Made by a program: the position numbers and the translations under genes
Shown: one piece after another, positions 53,433 to 63,971 of the stretch
Layout of the letters: each line of letters begins with the position of its first letter
Numbering within the stretch: position 1 is the stretch's first letter
Notes under the pieces: generated by a model
Databases searched by the model: none
Told to the model about the DNA's origin: nothing
The model's input: the letters and a program-made list of their open reading frames with translations, nothing else
Assembly (NCBI RefSeq): GCF_013375555.1
Contig: NZ_JABXWB010000001.1
Location: 806,001 to 870,000 of the forward strand
Source: Sphingobium sp. EM0848
GTDB lineage: Bacteria > Pseudomonadota > Alphaproteobacteria > Sphingomonadales > Sphingomonadaceae
Direction: 5' to 3'
DNA: 64,000 nt

Positions 53433-54016
53433 AGCATCCCCTTGGTCGACGGGATGGCGTCGGCCTTGCGCGGGTCGATCTCCACCGCCTGCCGCAGCGC
53501 GCGGGCCAGCCCCTTGAAGCAGCTTTCCACGATATGGTGGTTGTTGCTGCCGTAGAAATTTTCGATGTGCAGCGTGATCCCAGCCGCCTGCGCGAAGCTG
53601 TGGAAGAAATGCTCGATCATTTCCGTGTCCCATTCGCCGATGCGCTGCACGGTGAAGGGGGCCTTGAACACCAGCCAGGGGCGGCCCGAAATGTCGAGCG
53701 ATACGCGGGTCAGCGTTTCGTCCATCGGGGAATAGACGCTGCCGTAGCGGGAAATGCCGCGCTTGTCGCCCAGCGCCTTGGCAATCGCCTCGCCAATGGC
53801 GATAGCGGTGTCCTCGGTCGTGTGGTGCTGGTCCACATGAAGATCGCCGACTGTCTTCACATTCATGTCGATCAGCGAGTGGCGGGACAGCTGCTCGATC
53901 ATATGGTCGAGGAAGCCAATGCCCGTCGAAACGGTATAGATGCCGGTGCCGTCGAGGTTGACGGTCACGTCGATCTGCGTTTCCGCAGTGTTGCGGTGAA
54001 TGTCGGCCGTGCGCAT
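53429..54016 (-). CDS. hisB: imidazoleglycerol-phosphate dehydratase
   Basis: 195 residues, dehydratase only (no phosphatase fusion). The two metal-binding motifs [16 protein letters not shown] and [17 protein letters not shown] are present. First gene of the minus-strand run hisB-H-A-F-E. No histidine-rich leader peptide was seen in the 99 bases before it. Confidence 0.95.
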   Translation of the reverse strand: MRTADIHRNTAETQIDVTVNLDGTGIYTVSTGIGFLDHMIEQLSRHSLIDMNVKTVGDLHVDQHHTTEDTAIAIGEAIAKALGDKRGISRYGSVYSPMDETLTRVSLDISGRPWLVFKAPFTVQRIGEWDTEMIEHFFHSFAQAAGITLHIENFYGSNNHHIVESCFKGLARALRQAVEIDPRKADAIPSTKGML

Positions 54017-54115
54017 GGCTGCGCCCTATACCGAAGTGGGGGCGGCATGCAATGTGGTGTTGAATGTGCCGGGGCGCACTTGACCAGCGCCACGGCGTCG
54101 TTAGGACAATGGCGC

Positions 54116-54592
54116 ATGAGTGACGACCTGCCCGACAGCCTGATTCCCTATGACGAAATCGTGCAGGAAGCCCTGCGTGCCGTGGTCGGCCGCGTGCTGG
54201 GCGAAGTCCAGCAATCGGGCGGTCTGCCGGGCGTGCATCATTTCTACATCACCTTCAAGACTCAGGCGCCCGGAGTCGATATTCCCCGCCATCTGGTCGA
54301 ACGCTTTCCCGATGAGATGACCATCGTCCTCCAGAATAAATTCTGGGACCTGAAGGTCAGCGACGATGCGTTCGGCGTCAGCCTGACCTTCAACCAGGTT
54401 GCGGCGCATCTGCAGATTCCCTTTGCCGCGATCACGGCTTTCGTCGATCCGGCGGTGAATTTCGCGCTTCAGTTCCAGGTTCAGTCCGACACGGCGCCCG
54501 AACCGCATGAAGAGGCGGAAAACGACGCGCCGCAGGTGACGAAGGAAGACGGCTCCAATGTCGTCACGGTGGATTTCGGAAAGAAGAAATAA
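54116..54592 (+). CDS. sspB: ClpXP adaptor SspB (alpha type)
   Basis: 158 residues. IPYDEIVQEALRAVVGRVL, GLPGVHHFYITFKT, VLQNKFWDLKVSDDAFGVSL are SspB motifs; an acidic linker and a C-terminal VVTVDFGKKK follow, the latter like the ClpX-binding tail. It delivers ssrA-tagged proteins to ClpXP. Divergent from the his run. Confidence 0.92.
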   Translation: MSDDLPDSLIPYDEIVQEALRAVVGRVLGEVQQSGGLPGVHHFYITFKTQAPGVDIPRHLVERFPDEMTIVLQNKFWDLKVSDDAFGVSLTFNQVAAHLQIPFAAITAFVDPAVNFALQFQVQSDTAPEPHEEAENDAPQVTKEDGSNVVTVDFGKKK

Positions 54593-54658
54593 GCGCTGGA
54601 ATCGGAGCGTACAGCTCCCCAGATTGGCGGCGCCCCATCATCAAGGGAGTGCCCGATC

Positions 54659-56044
54659 TTGAGCGATAGCCGCACAGAGTCCGATAGCATCGGCGTCATA
54701 GACGTTCCGGCCAGCGCCTATTGGGGCGCCCAGACCCAGCGCAGCATAGAGAATTTCCCCTTTGGCGCCCATGAGCGGATGCCGATCGGCATCGTCCATG
54801 CGCTGGCGATCGTGAAACAGGCCGCGGCGCGGGTGAACCGGGGCCATGGGCTCGACTCGGATCTGGCCAATGCGATCGAGGCGGCAGCCGCCCAGGTGAT
54901 CGAAGGGCGTCATGACGATCAGTTCCCGCTCGTCATCTGGCAGACGGGCAGCGGCACCCAGTCCAACATGAATGTGAACGAGGTGATCGCGGGAATCGCC
55001 AATGAGGCGCTGACCGGCAAGCGCGGCGGGAAAAGTCCGGTTCATCCCAACGACCATGTGAATATGAGCCAGTCGTCCAACGACAGCTTTCCCACGGCCC
55101 TGCATATCGCGGCGGCACGGGCGGTGACGGGGCGGCTTTTTCCGGCGTTGGACCGGCTTCATGCGGCGCTCGATGCCAAGGCTGCCGCCTGGAACGGCAT
55201 CGTGAAGATCGGGCGCACCCATTTGCAGGATGCGACGCCGCTGACATTGGGGCAGGAATTTTCCGGCTACGTCCATCAACTCTACCGCAGTCGCAAGCGG
55301 ATCGAGCCGGCGGTCCTGCATGGCATGATGGCTCTGGCGCAGGGGGGCACGGCGGTCGGCACCGGGCTGAATGCGCCCAAAGGCTTCGACGTGGCGATTG
55401 CGCAGGAAATCGGCGTGCTGACCGGCCTGCCGTTCCGCACCGCCGACAACAAGTTCGAGGCGCTGGCCTCCAACGATCCGCTGGTGCATCTGTCCTCCAC
55501 CCTCGCGACGCTGGCCGTGGCGCTGACCAAGATCGCCAATGACATCCGCCTGCTCGGGTCCGGGCCGCGATCCGGCCTTGGCGAACTGGACCTGCCCGCC
55601 AATGAGCCGGGCAGCTCGATCATGCCGGGCAAGGTCAATCCGACCCAGTGCGAGATGCTGACCATGGTGGCCGCGCAGGTCATCGGCAATCATCAGGCGG
55701 TGACTGTCGGCGGGCTGCAGGGCCATATGGAGCTCAATGTCTTCAAGCCGCTGATCGGGGCTGCGGTGCTGCGCTCGATCCATCTGCTCAGCGTCGGGAT
55801 GGACAGTTTCGCGGAACGCTGCATCGAGGGGCTGGAGGCGAATGAGAAACGGATCGCCGAACTGGTCGACAGGTCACTGATGCTGGTGACGGCGCTGGCG
55901 CCGGAGATCGGCTATGACAATGCGGCGAAGATCGCCAAATATGCGCATGTCCAGGGGTTGACGCTCAAGGAAGCGGGGCTGGCTTTGGGGCTGGTCGATG
56001 AAGCGACCTTCGACCGGCTGGTGCGGCCGGAGAATATGGTCTGA
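54659..56044 (+). CDS. fumC: class II fumarate hydratase
   Basis: 461 residues. [27 protein letters not shown] and the signature [16 protein letters not shown] identify FumC. TTG start at 54659 with GGGAG nine bases ahead. TCA-cycle enzyme interconverting fumarate and malate; oxygen-stable, without an Fe-S cluster. Confidence 0.95.
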   Translation: MSDSRTESDSIGVIDVPASAYWGAQTQRSIENFPFGAHERMPIGIVHALAIVKQAAARVNRGHGLDSDLANAIEAAAAQVIEGRHDDQFPLVIWQTGSGTQSNMNVNEVIAGIANEALTGKRGGKSPVHPNDHVNMSQSSNDSFPTALHIAAARAVTGRLFPALDRLHAALDAKAAAWNGIVKIGRTHLQDATPLTLGQEFSGYVHQLYRSRKRIEPAVLHGMMALAQGGTAVGTGLNAPKGFDVAIAQEIGVLTGLPFRTADNKFEALASNDPLVHLSSTLATLAVALTKIANDIRLLGSGPRSGLGELDLPANEPGSSIMPGKVNPTQCEMLTMVAAQVIGNHQAVTVGGLQGHMELNVFKPLIGAAVLRSIHLLSVGMDSFAERCIEGLEANEKRIAELVDRSLMLVTALAPEIGYDNAAKIAKYAHVQGLTLKEAGLALGLVDEATFDRLVRPENMV

Positions 56045-56093
56045 TCCAGATCAACATGGTGGAACCGACTGATATGCGGTACATTAACGCCTT

Positions 56094-56432
56094 ATGAAAA
56101 AGAAAATCGATCAGGCGCCGACCAAGGGCCGTCCGCCGCGCAAGTCCAGTCTGCTGCAAAAGGCGGCGCGTGTCGGGGCGACGGTGGTGGCGGCGCGGGT
56201 CGCGGCGGATACCGGCAAGAAGGGTGTGATCGGGCTGTTGGCGGGCATGGGCGCCAAGCGGCTGATCATGCGCTATCCGGCGGGCGCGCTGTTCGTGACG
56301 GGCGCCTATATGGCGGGCAAGCTTTATGAGGCGAAGCGGGAGGCTGATCGGAAGCGCCAGGCCAAGGCTTTGCCGGACCAGAGCGCCCAACCCATATTGA
56401 TCGAGGAAGCGCGCAAGGCCCGCAAAGGATAG
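56094..56432 (+). CDS. hypothetical basic protein
   Basis: 112 residues, basic N-terminus (MKKKIDQAPTKGRPPRKSS), then Ala/Gly-rich helices that may contact the membrane (GVIGLLAGMGAKRLI, GALFVTGAYMAGKLYE). No family recognised. Confidence 0.6.
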   Translation: MKKKIDQAPTKGRPPRKSSLLQKAARVGATVVAARVAADTGKKGVIGLLAGMGAKRLIMRYPAGALFVTGAYMAGKLYEAKREADRKRQAKALPDQSAQPILIEEARKARKG

Positions 56433-56442
56433 AGTTCGTTTG

Positions 56443-56466
56443 GAAAATGCGCGAAAGCGCATTTTC
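56443..56466. terminator. perfect hairpin with GAAA loop
   Basis: GAAAATGCGC and GCGCATTTTC form a perfect 10-bp stem around GAAA, 10 bases after the stop of the 56094-56432 gene. Position fits a terminator, but the T-run is inside the stem, not after it. Confidence 0.45.
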
Positions 56467-56547
56467 GGTGCCGCAAATCCGGTTACAGCCAATAAACGCC
56501 CCGATAGTTCCTCTTGCCAAATGCCGTCCATGGCGGCACTAGCGGCC

Positions 56548-57213
56548 ATGGCCGACAGCACCTCCATCGAGACGCCCGATTTCAAGCGCCGCGGCGTCCT
56601 TTTCGTTCTTTCATCGCCCTCCGGCGCCGGCAAATCCACCATTGCGCACAAATTGCTTGCCGCCGAGCCGGATCTGGCGATGTCGGTATCCGCGACCACG
56701 CGGCCGATGCGGCCGGGCGAGGTCGAGGGCAAGGATTATCATTTCGTCGATCTGGAGGAATTCCGGCGGATGACCGCCGATCATGAGTTCCTTGAATGGG
56801 CGCATGTTTTCGGCCAGCGCTATGGCACGCCGCGCGCGCCGGTCGAGGCGATGCTGAAGAGCGGGCGGGACGTGCTGTTCGACATCGACTGGCAGGGCGC
56901 GCAGCAATTGCACCAGATTGCGGGCGGTGACGTGGTGCGCGTGTTCATCCTGCCGCCGTCGATGGAGGAACTGGAGCGGCGTCTGCGCGGGCGGGCGACC
57001 GACAGCGAGGAAGTGATCGAGGGCCGCATGTCGCGTGCAGCGGGTGAGATCGCGCATTGGGACGGCTATGATTATGTCCTCTGCAATGTCGATGCGGAGG
57101 ATTGCTTCCAGCGGGTGCAGACGATCCTGCATGCCGAACGGATGAAGCGCAGCCGCCAGACCGGCCTGATCGGCTTTATCCGCCGCCTGAGCCGCTATCA
57201 TCAGGAGGATTGA
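56548..57213 (+). CDS. gmk: guanylate kinase
   Basis: 221 residues: P-loop LSSPSGAGKSTI, then VSATTRPMRPGEVEGKDYHF and WAHVFGQRYGTPRAPVE. It phosphorylates GMP. ATG at 56548 is preferred over earlier in-frame ATGs inside or next to the hairpin; ribosome site weak. Confidence 0.94.
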   Translation: MADSTSIETPDFKRRGVLFVLSSPSGAGKSTIAHKLLAAEPDLAMSVSATTRPMRPGEVEGKDYHFVDLEEFRRMTADHEFLEWAHVFGQRYGTPRAPVEAMLKSGRDVLFDIDWQGAQQLHQIAGGDVVRVFILPPSMEELERRLRGRATDSEEVIEGRMSRAAGEIAHWDGYDYVLCNVDAEDCFQRVQTILHAERMKRSRQTGLIGFIRRLSRYHQED

Positions 57214-57220
57214 GGGCTTT

Positions 57221-58288
57221 TCAGCCCTCAAAACCCGCCGGGTCTGCCCAGTCGGGGTGAACCCAGGCCATCGCCTTGAACAGCGTTCCCATGGCGTCAT
57301 CGGCCGTCAGCCGGTGGCGGGCAGCCTCCACCTCTTCCGCGCGGGCGGGAGCGGTGCGGCTAAGCTGGTCGGCGCGGGCGTCTATGCCAAGCTGGCGCAG
57401 GAACGCGCCCTGACCGACGGTTCGCGTCACCCGAAGCCCGGCCTGACGCGCCATATTGCCGAGCATGGTGAAATCGACATGGGTGGTAAGGTCGCTTTCG
57501 CCCGGCTCCAGAAAAGGATCGGCGAAACGATGCGCACGGACCGCCTGGAGTGTGTCGCCGGTGGCGGGGCCTTCATAGCCATAGTCGATGATGATTGCGG
57601 CGCCGCCCTGCCGCAGGATGCGATGGGCCAGTTCGAGCGCAATGGCCGACCCGGCGAGCGGCATTTCCAGAATCGTGCCTTCCGGCGCGTCGGCAGCCAT
57701 GGTGGGGATGCCGGCTTCGACACGGCGATAGCCGGCCATGGGGGCGAAGCGATCCGGTTCGTCGGGATCGGGCCGGACGACCACCCGCTCGCGCCACTCG
57801 TCGCCTGTGCGGACCAGTTGCCGAACGGGCAGCGCGTCGAAAAATTCATTGGCGACCACCAGCAGCGGCCCTTGTTCGGGCAGGCCGGAAACGGCGTCAT
57901 GATGGAGGACATTGGGGACCAGCGCCCGCTGCCTTTCCCGCAGGCTGGGGCTGGTTTCGACGAAATGGACCCGGGGATGGAGCGCCGCACTGGCCATGGC
58001 CCGCAGCGCGTCGGAGGCCAAAGTGCCGCGACCGGGGCCGAGTTCGACATAATTTATTTCCGGACGGCTGCCCGATCGCATCCAGACGTCGGCGAGGCAG
58101 AGGCCGATCAACTCCCCGAACATCTGGCTGATTTCGGGGGCTGTGGTGAAATCGCCCGCCGCGCCGAGAGGGTCGCGGGTGCCGTAATAATGCTGGTTCG
58201 CCTCCGCCATATAATGGGCGACCGAAATCGGGCCGCCCGACGCAATCTGGCGCGCCAGCCGCTCTGAAAGGCTGAGTTCAGCTGACAC
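57221..58288 (-). CDS. MidA/NDUFAF7-like SAM-dependent methyltransferase
   Basis: 355 residues: [56 protein letters not shown]. These match the family of NDUFAF7, which methylates an arginine of complex I in mitochondria; bacterial members are assumed similar. GTG start overlapping the lgt stop. Confidence 0.88.
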   Translation of the reverse strand: MSAELSLSERLARQIASGGPISVAHYMAEANQHYYGTRDPLGAAGDFTTAPEISQMFGELIGLCLADVWMRSGSRPEINYVELGPGRGTLASDALRAMASAALHPRVHFVETSPSLRERQRALVPNVLHHDAVSGLPEQGPLLVVANEFFDALPVRQLVRTGDEWRERVVVRPDPDEPDRFAPMAGYRRVEAGIPTMAADAPEGTILEMPLAGSAIALELAHRILRQGGAAIIIDYGYEGPATGDTLQAVRAHRFADPFLEPGESDLTTHVDFTMLGNMARQAGLRVTRTVGQGAFLRQLGIDARADQLSRTAPARAEEVEAARHRLTADDAMGTLFKAMAWVHPDWADPAGFEG

Positions 58289-59144
58289 TCGCGCTGCCTG
58301 CGATCGGTTCCACCCTGACCCGACGCCCCTTGGCGGTGACGATCAGGTAGAGGCCGCCAAGGATCATCGGCACGCAGAGCCACTGGCCCATGTGCAGGCC
58401 AGTGCGGGCGGCGAATTCCATAAGCTGGGCGTCGGCTTCGCGGAAATATTCGACGCCGAAGCGGAAGATGCCGTAGCAGAAGAGGAATATGCCCACGAGC
58501 ATGCCGGGCTTGTAGCGGGCGCGGGTCCTCCAGAAGGCGAAGGCGAGGATCAGGAACAGCACGATGCCTTCGAAAAAGGCCTCGTAAAGCTGGCTGGGGT
58601 GGCGAGGGAAGGGGCCGCCGGTCGGGAAGATCATCGCCCAGGGCACGTCGGTTTCCTTGCCCCACAATTCCCCGTTCACGAAATTGGCGAGACGGCCGAA
58701 GAACAGACCGAAGGGAACGCAGCAGGCGACGAAATCATGGATGCGCAGCCAACTCAGCTTTTCCTTGCGCGCCATGTATAGGATGCCGAGCGACACGCCG
58801 ATCGCGCCGCCATGGAAGGACATGCCGCCATTCCACAGCTTGAAGATGTCCAACGGATGCTGGAGGATTTCCGGCTGGTAGAAGAAGACATAGGCCAGCC
58901 GCCCGCCGATGATGATGCCCAGCGTTGCGTAGAAGATCATGTCGTCGGCATGGCGGCGCGCCATGGGCGAGCCGGGCTGGGCGATCAGCTTCAGCAGATA
59001 CCAGTAGCCGATCAGGATGCCCGCCAGATAGGCGAGGCTGTACCATTTCAGCGTGAAGAAGCCGAGGTCGAGCGCGACCGGGCTGAGGCCGAGCTGGTCG
59101 AAACGGATGGCGCCGGATGCGGCGGCGGCAAGGTCAAGGATCAA
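58278..59144 (-). CDS. lgt: prolipoprotein diacylglyceryl transferase
   Basis: 288 residues, seven membrane helices. Lgt signature [13 protein letters not shown] and [14 protein letters not shown], then [12 protein letters not shown]. It transfers diacylglycerol to the lipobox Cys of prolipoproteins. TTG at 59144 is the likely start, with AAGGGGAA about eight bases ahead; the longer frame adds unrelated sequence. Confidence 0.92.
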   Translation of the reverse strand: MILDLAAAASGAIRFDQLGLSPVALDLGFFTLKWYSLAYLAGILIGYWYLLKLIAQPGSPMARRHADDMIFYATLGIIIGGRLAYVFFYQPEILQHPLDIFKLWNGGMSFHGGAIGVSLGILYMARKEKLSWLRIHDFVACCVPFGLFFGRLANFVNGELWGKETDVPWAMIFPTGGPFPRHPSQLYEAFFEGIVLFLILAFAFWRTRARYKPGMLVGIFLFCYGIFRFGVEYFREADAQLMEFAARTGLHMGQWLCVPMILGGLYLIVTAKGRRVRVEPIAGSASVS

Positions 59145-59262
59145 GTCTTCGTTCCCCTTGGGAATATTGCTGCCGCCATAGAGCAAGGCGGGGGAGGGAG
59201 AAAGGGGTGATAGGATTTGGATTGCAAAGCTGACAGGCCCCAAGGGGGGAGCGGACAGGGGG

Positions 59263-60660
59263 TCAGTTCATAAGGTCGGCATAGCGGGTTGGCGGCGGGG
59301 GCAGCGCGATGCGCGCGATCGTGCCGGTGATCAGCAGCGCCGCGATGGCCAGCGCGCCGGGCATGGTCCGGCGGAGCCATGGGCGGCGGGGGCGCAGAAT
59401 CAGCCAGCCAAGGGCCGTCGCGAACATGGCCCAGAGATGGTAGCGCAGGTCGGAGGATATGCTGATCGCCGCGAAGCTGGCCTCCTGAAACAAGGCGGAG
59501 AGGAAGAGCGCGAGGGCGAGGCGTCGTTGGGGGCTATCGGTTTCGGACGTGGCGAGCCACAGCCCCCAGAGCGCAGCGGCGACCCAGAGGATCGGCCATG
59601 CCAGCGGTGTTTCGACCAGCCGGGCGGCGATGCCCTGCCAGCGGATGGCGGCGCAGCAGGCAGGATTGGCGAGGCCCAGATTATTGGGTTCCGCCATGGC
59701 CGGCGGTCCGGCGAGCGGCCAGTGCAGCGGGACCAGCCAGCGCTCCGTGGAGTTCAGATGGGCGAAGCGGTGGGCGAGATAGGCGAAGGGGTGCCGCAGC
59801 GCTGCCTTGGCGAGATCGGCATAAAGCTGGCTGACGGGCCGTTTCTGCCAGGCTTTGGTGGTGGCTTCGCAGGCGGGGCTATTGCCGATCGGGTCCCAGA
59901 ACAGGGGTTTGACACAATGGTGCTGGATCAGTGTCTGGATGGCGGAGGGGGGCAGGCCTCCGACGGACGGGTCGCCGGTTCGCACGGCGATGCCCGCAAG
60001 ATCGTACAGGGGCTGGGTCCGGGTGACTCCGCTATCCCGCGCGCCGAGCAGGCCGTGGTTGATCGGCTGCGACAGGAGCAGGATTGCGGGGATGGCGGCG
60101 ATCATCGTTAAAAATCGGGCGATGGTTCCCGTGGGACGCGGTATCAGCAGCATCGCCAGCGGGACTGTGGAAAAGACCGCATTGGCGCGGACCAGCGTGG
60201 CATAGGTCAGGCAAAGGATCGCGATAGCCAGAGCCGGGATCGGCATCGGCCGGTCGCGCAGGCGATAATGCGCGATCAGGCCCGTGGCGAGGCTGAGCGC
60301 GCCGATCATCTGGCTGTCCTTGATGACGATGGCGAGCCAGCCGAGCAGGAACGGGGTCGCGCCGATAGCGAGCAAGGCGACGGCCCGGCGGCCACCAATC
60401 GCGTGTGCCAACAGGGCGAGGCCAAACCAATAGGCGGCCATCTGCGCAATGAAGAGGGGCGAGGTGCCGGGGCCGGTGAAGGAAAGCGCTGTCCAGAGGC
60501 GGGCCATGATCGGCGGATGCCAATCGTCATAGCTCGCGCTCAGCACCTGTTGATATTGAACCGCCGTGTCAAAGCTGGCGATGCCGGGCCAGAAGATGAG
60601 CAATGATGCGAGCAGCAGGGCGAGCGCCGCGAGGATCGGGGGAGAGCGGAAAATGCTCAC
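59263..60660 (-). CDS. polytopic membrane protein, glycosyltransferase-like
   Basis: 465 residues, about ten hydrophobic helices. An early acidic loop ([31 protein letters not shown]) resembles the first periplasmic loop of GT-C (GT39-like) glycosyltransferases. GTG start at 60660 overlaps the stop of the 50-residue gene upstream. Substrate unknown. Confidence 0.65.
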   Translation of the reverse strand: MSIFRSPPILAALALLLASLLIFWPGIASFDTAVQYQQVLSASYDDWHPPIMARLWTALSFTGPGTSPLFIAQMAAYWFGLALLAHAIGGRRAVALLAIGATPFLLGWLAIVIKDSQMIGALSLATGLIAHYRLRDRPMPIPALAIAILCLTYATLVRANAVFSTVPLAMLLIPRPTGTIARFLTMIAAIPAILLLSQPINHGLLGARDSGVTRTQPLYDLAGIAVRTGDPSVGGLPPSAIQTLIQHHCVKPLFWDPIGNSPACEATTKAWQKRPVSQLYADLAKAALRHPFAYLAHRFAHLNSTERWLVPLHWPLAGPPAMAEPNNLGLANPACCAAIRWQGIAARLVETPLAWPILWVAAALWGLWLATSETDSPQRRLALALFLSALFQEASFAAISISSDLRYHLWAMFATALGWLILRPRRPWLRRTMPGALAIAALLITGTIARIALPPPPTRYADLMN

Positions 60661-60809
60661 TGGGCGGCGAAGTCGGCGCGCACGACGTCGGTGAAATAGG
60701 CGACCCTGCGCCGCGAGATCATCGCTTCGGGACCGTGCCGACGCATCAGGATGCGGGCGCGGCGCGGTAGCAGGTTCTTGCTCCGGGCGGGGGACATGGC
60801 GATGGGCAT
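60657..60809 (-). CDS. 50-residue basic protein upstream of membrane protein
   Basis: Short frame ATG 60809 to TGA 60657: starts MPIAMSPARSKNLLPRRAR, ends VVRADFAAQ. Its TGA overlaps the GTG of the next gene, which argues for a real coupled gene; the ribosome site (AGGAATG) is modest. Eleven Arg and one Lys in 50 residues. No family recognised. Confidence 0.5.
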   Translation of the reverse strand: MPIAMSPARSKNLLPRRARILMRRHGPEAMISRRRVAYFTDVVRADFAAQ

Positions 60810-60930
60810 AGAACATTCCTAAGTCCGCTGGAACAGTCGACGGCTCGCAATTTGCGGGAACTTAAAGTGAATTGGCGTGGAAGAGGGGGGCATTCTTGCC
60901 AGCTTGCCGGAAGGCATTTTCTCGCAAAAC

Positions 60931-60957
60931 AAAAAAGCCGCCCGGCGAGGGGCGGCT
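60931..60957 (-). terminator. rho-independent terminator of the rpsF-rpsR-rplI operon
   Basis: AGCCGCCC and GGGCGGCT form the stem with a 6-base loop, followed on the minus strand by a run of six T and a few more. It lies 26 bases after the rplI stop. Confidence 0.85.
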
Positions 60958-60982
60958 TCTCTGCTCAGTCCGATACTGAAAC

Positions 60983-61579
60983 TCAGGCTTCTTCGGCCGG
61001 AGCTTCTTCGGCTTCCACGGCGATCTCGCCCGGTTCCGCGTTCGGATCGTAATCTTCGGTGAAGCCGCTCTCGTCCTTTTCGAACAGGTCGGCCATCACG
61101 TCGACGCCCTGCGCCTGCAGATCGGCTTCTTCCGGCGAACGCGCGACGTTCACCGAGATGGTGACGGCGACTTCGGGGTGCAGCGCGACCTTGACGTCGA
61201 ACAGGCCGAGCGTCTTGATCGGGCGTTCCAGCACGACCATCGCCTTGGTGACGTTGGTCACGCCGTCAGCGTGCAGCGCTTCGACGACGTCACGGACGGC
61301 GACCGAACCGTAGAGGTGGCCGGCGTTGGACGACTGGCGGATCAGGACGATCTGCTTGCCGTTGACGCCTTCGGCAGCCTTTTCGGCGTCCGAGCGGCGG
61401 GCGGCGTTGTCGGCTTCGATCTTCGCGCGGTTGGCTTCGAAGACCTTCTTGTTGGCGGCGTTGGAGCGCAGGGCCTTCTTGTTGGGAAGAAGGTAGTTGC
61501 GCGCATAGCCGTCCTTCACGGTGACGACGTCACCGATGGCGCCCAGCTTCTCGATGCGCTCAAGGAGAATGATTTCCAT
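60983..61579 (-). CDS. rplI: 50S ribosomal protein L9
   Basis: 198 residues. N-terminal MEIILLERIEKLGAIGDVVTVKDGYARNYL is the L9 signature. The C-terminus has an acidic extension (EDYDPNAEPGEIAVEAEEAP) that makes it about 50 residues longer than E. coli L9, as is usual in sphingomonads. Third gene of the operon. Confidence 0.96.
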   Translation of the reverse strand: MEIILLERIEKLGAIGDVVTVKDGYARNYLLPNKKALRSNAANKKVFEANRAKIEADNAARRSDAEKAAEGVNGKQIVLIRQSSNAGHLYGSVAVRDVVEALHADGVTNVTKAMVVLERPIKTLGLFDVKVALHPEVAVTISVNVARSPEEADLQAQGVDVMADLFEKDESGFTEDYDPNAEPGEIAVEAEEAPAEEA

Positions 61580-61592
61580 GGGTCTTTCTCCC

Positions 61593-61817
61593 TTACTTCA
61601 CGATGTAGGGCAGCAGGCCCAGGTGACGGGCGCGCTTGATGGCCTGGGCCAGCTCACGCTGCTTCTTGGCGGACACCGCGGTGATGCGGCTGGGGACGAT
61701 CTTGCCGCGCTCGGACACGAAGCCCTGGAGCAGACGGACGTCCTTATAATCGATCTTCGGCGCATCCTTGGCGGCGAAGGGGCAGCTCTTGCGGCGGCGG
61801 AAAAACGGGCGTGCCAT
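61593..61817 (-). CDS. rpsR: 30S ribosomal protein S18
   Basis: 74 residues: [32 protein letters not shown] and the [13 protein letters not shown] end match S18. Lies between rpsF and rplI as in most bacteria. Confidence 0.97.
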   Translation of the reverse strand: MARPFFRRRKSCPFAAKDAPKIDYKDVRLLQGFVSERGKIVPSRITAVSAKKQRELAQAIKRARHLGLLPYIVK

Positions 61818-61830
61818 GTTTCAGATCTCC

Positions 61831-62244
61831 TTATTCGCCAGCCGGGGCTTCTTCGCGCTCGCGGCGCGGGCCACGATCGCCGCGGTCACCACGATCGCCG
61901 CGCGGACCACGCTCAGCGCGTTCCTGCTTGCGCATCATGACCGACGGGCCGGCTTCCAGCTCATCGACCTTGATGGTCATGTAGCGGATGATGTCTTCGT
62001 TGATCTGGGTCTGACGCTCCAGTTCCGCAACGACACCGGCGGGGGCGTCGATGTTCAGCATCACATAGTGAGCCTTGCGGTTCTTGGCGATCTTGTACGC
62101 GAGCGAACGCAGGCCCCAGGTTTCGACCTTGGTCACCTTGCCAGCATTTTCCTCGACGATCTTGGTGGCGGTTTCCGCCAGAGCGTCCACCTGCGCCTGT
62201 GCCAGATCCTGGCGCGCAAGGAACACATGCTCATAAAGAGCCAT
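61831..62244 (-). CDS. rpsF: 30S ribosomal protein S6
   Basis: 137 residues: [14 protein letters not shown], then [21 protein letters not shown], the S6 core. An Arg/Gly/Asp-rich tail ([18 protein letters not shown]) extends beyond the usual length. GAGG eight bases before the ATG at 62244. First gene of the operon; promoters must lie in 62245-62508, shared with the divergent permease. Confidence 0.96.
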   Translation of the reverse strand: MALYEHVFLARQDLAQAQVDALAETATKIVEENAGKVTKVETWGLRSLAYKIAKNRKAHYVMLNIDAPAGVVAELERQTQINEDIIRYMTIKVDELEAGPSVMMRKQERAERGPRGDRGDRGDRGPRREREEAPAGE

Positions 62245-62508
62245 GGGTATTGCCTCATCTGTTGGCCGATCGCTGACGCCCACCCCATGTGGAACGCCCC
62301 TCCGGCTGTCGTCTCAAGCATTGATCCGCGCGGCCCCGAGTCACCCCGTGGCCGTGCGAAGCGGCGCCTATGACGGAAATGCGGGCGAAAGGCAAGTGGG
62401 CATCGGTGCAGCAAATGCCGTCATTTCCACGGCGCCGGCCCTGCTTGTGCGCCCGGTCTTTCTCTCTATCGTGGCGGGCAAGATATTCGAACGAAAGGGG
62501 AGGGCGGG

Positions 62509-63912
62509 ATGGCGGTCGGGATCGCGGCGCTGTCGCTGATATTGCTGATGGTTGCGGCCTACAGGGGGATGAGCGTCATCCTGATGGCCCCGCTGCTGGC
62601 GATGCTGGCGGTGTTCCTGACCGATCCCGCGGCGGTTCCGGCCGTGTTTTCCGGGCTGTTCATGGAGAAGGTGGGGAGTTTCCTGAAGCTCTATTTCCCG
62701 GTCTTCCTGCTGGGCGCGATGTTTGGCAAGCTGATCGAGATTTCGGGCTTTTCGCGTTCCATCGTGACGGCGGTGATCGCCCTGGTGGGCGCGCATAGGG
62801 CGATCCCGGCGATCATGCTGGTGACGGCGCTGCTGACCTATGGCGGCGTTTCGGTCTTCGTGGCGGTGTTTGCCGTCTATCCCTTTGCCGCCGAGATGTT
62901 CCGGCAGGGGGATATTCCCAAGCGGCTGGTGCCTGCGACCATCGGACTTGGCGCGATCACCTTCACCATGGACGCGATGCCGGGGACGCCGCAGATCCAG
63001 AATATCATTCCGACGAGCTTTTTCGGGACGACCGCCTGGGCGGCGCCGGTGCTGGGACTGATCGGCTCGGCCTGCATCATGGGGCTGGGGCTGACCTATC
63101 TTGGCTGGCGGCGGCGGGCGATGAAGGCGGCCGGAGAGGGCTATGGCGCGCCCGAGACATTGGTGAACGAACCGGAAGCGGTGGATGAGGGGGAGGGGCG
63201 CACGCATCCGCTGATTGCTTTGCTGCCCTTGCTGGTGGTGGGGCTGGGCAATTTGGCGCTGACCATGGTGATTCCGCGCATGGTGTCGGGGGAGGAGGTC
63301 AGCGTGTCGCTGGCGGGCCTGACCGAGCCTTTGGTGGTGAAGGTGGCGCAGGTGGCGGCGCTCTGGGCGGTGGAAGGGGCGTTGCTGATGGGGATCGCGA
63401 CGATCCTGTTGTTCGCCTTCCCCGCAGTGGCGCGGCGTTTTGCCGATGGGTCGAGGGCAGCGGTCGGTGGCGCTTTGCTTGCCGGGATGAATACGGCGGT
63501 CGAATATGGGTTCGGGGCCGTGATTGCGGCGCTGCCGGGCTTTCTGCTGGTCAAGGAGGCGTTGAAGGCGGTGCCCAATCCGCTGGTCAATGAAGCGATC
63601 ACCGTGACATCGCTCGCCGGGATTACCGGATCGGCTTCGGGGGGGCTGTCGATTGCGCTGGCCGCGATGGCGGAGCAGTTCGCGGCTGCGGGCGATGCGG
63701 CGGGGATTCCGCGCGAGGTGCTGCACAGGGTGGCGTCGATGGCGAGTGGGGGGATGGACAGCCTGCCGCATAATGGGGCGATCATCACCCTGTTGGCGGT
63801 GACCGGGCTGACGCACCGGCAGGCCTATAAGGATATTTTCGCGCTGACCCTGATCAAGACCTTCACCGTCTTCGTGGTGATCGCGGTCTATTATCTGACA
63901 GGGCTGACATAA
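62509..63912 (+). CDS. GntP-family gluconate-type permease
   Basis: 467 residues, about twelve membrane helices. LTYGGVSVFVAVFAVYPFA, DAMPGTPQIQNIIPTSFFGT and ASGGMDSLPHNGAIITLL are GntP-family motifs. Substrate is probably a sugar acid or short carboxylate such as gluconate; the sequence does not decide. AGGGGAGGG before the ATG at 62509. Confidence 0.88.
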   Translation: MAVGIAALSLILLMVAAYRGMSVILMAPLLAMLAVFLTDPAAVPAVFSGLFMEKVGSFLKLYFPVFLLGAMFGKLIEISGFSRSIVTAVIALVGAHRAIPAIMLVTALLTYGGVSVFVAVFAVYPFAAEMFRQGDIPKRLVPATIGLGAITFTMDAMPGTPQIQNIIPTSFFGTTAWAAPVLGLIGSACIMGLGLTYLGWRRRAMKAAGEGYGAPETLVNEPEAVDEGEGRTHPLIALLPLLVVGLGNLALTMVIPRMVSGEEVSVSLAGLTEPLVVKVAQVAALWAVEGALLMGIATILLFAFPAVARRFADGSRAAVGGALLAGMNTAVEYGFGAVIAALPGFLLVKEALKAVPNPLVNEAITVTSLAGITGSASGGLSIALAAMAEQFAAAGDAAGIPREVLHRVASMASGGMDSLPHNGAIITLLAVTGLTHRQAYKDIFALTLIKTFTVFVVIAVYYLTGLT

Positions 63913-63971
63913 GTGATTTCAAGTGAAATGGACCATTTCACGGCTCGGAAATAACGGACAGATAAAAGCAA

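Noticed and set aside
54017..54115. Histidine attenuator leader peptide before hisB
   Set aside because: No short frame with a run of His codons was found in the gap.
62368..63816. 482-residue minus-strand frame opposite the GntP permease
   Set aside because: Extreme Arg/His/Gln content with no domain; an antisense shadow of a clear membrane permease.
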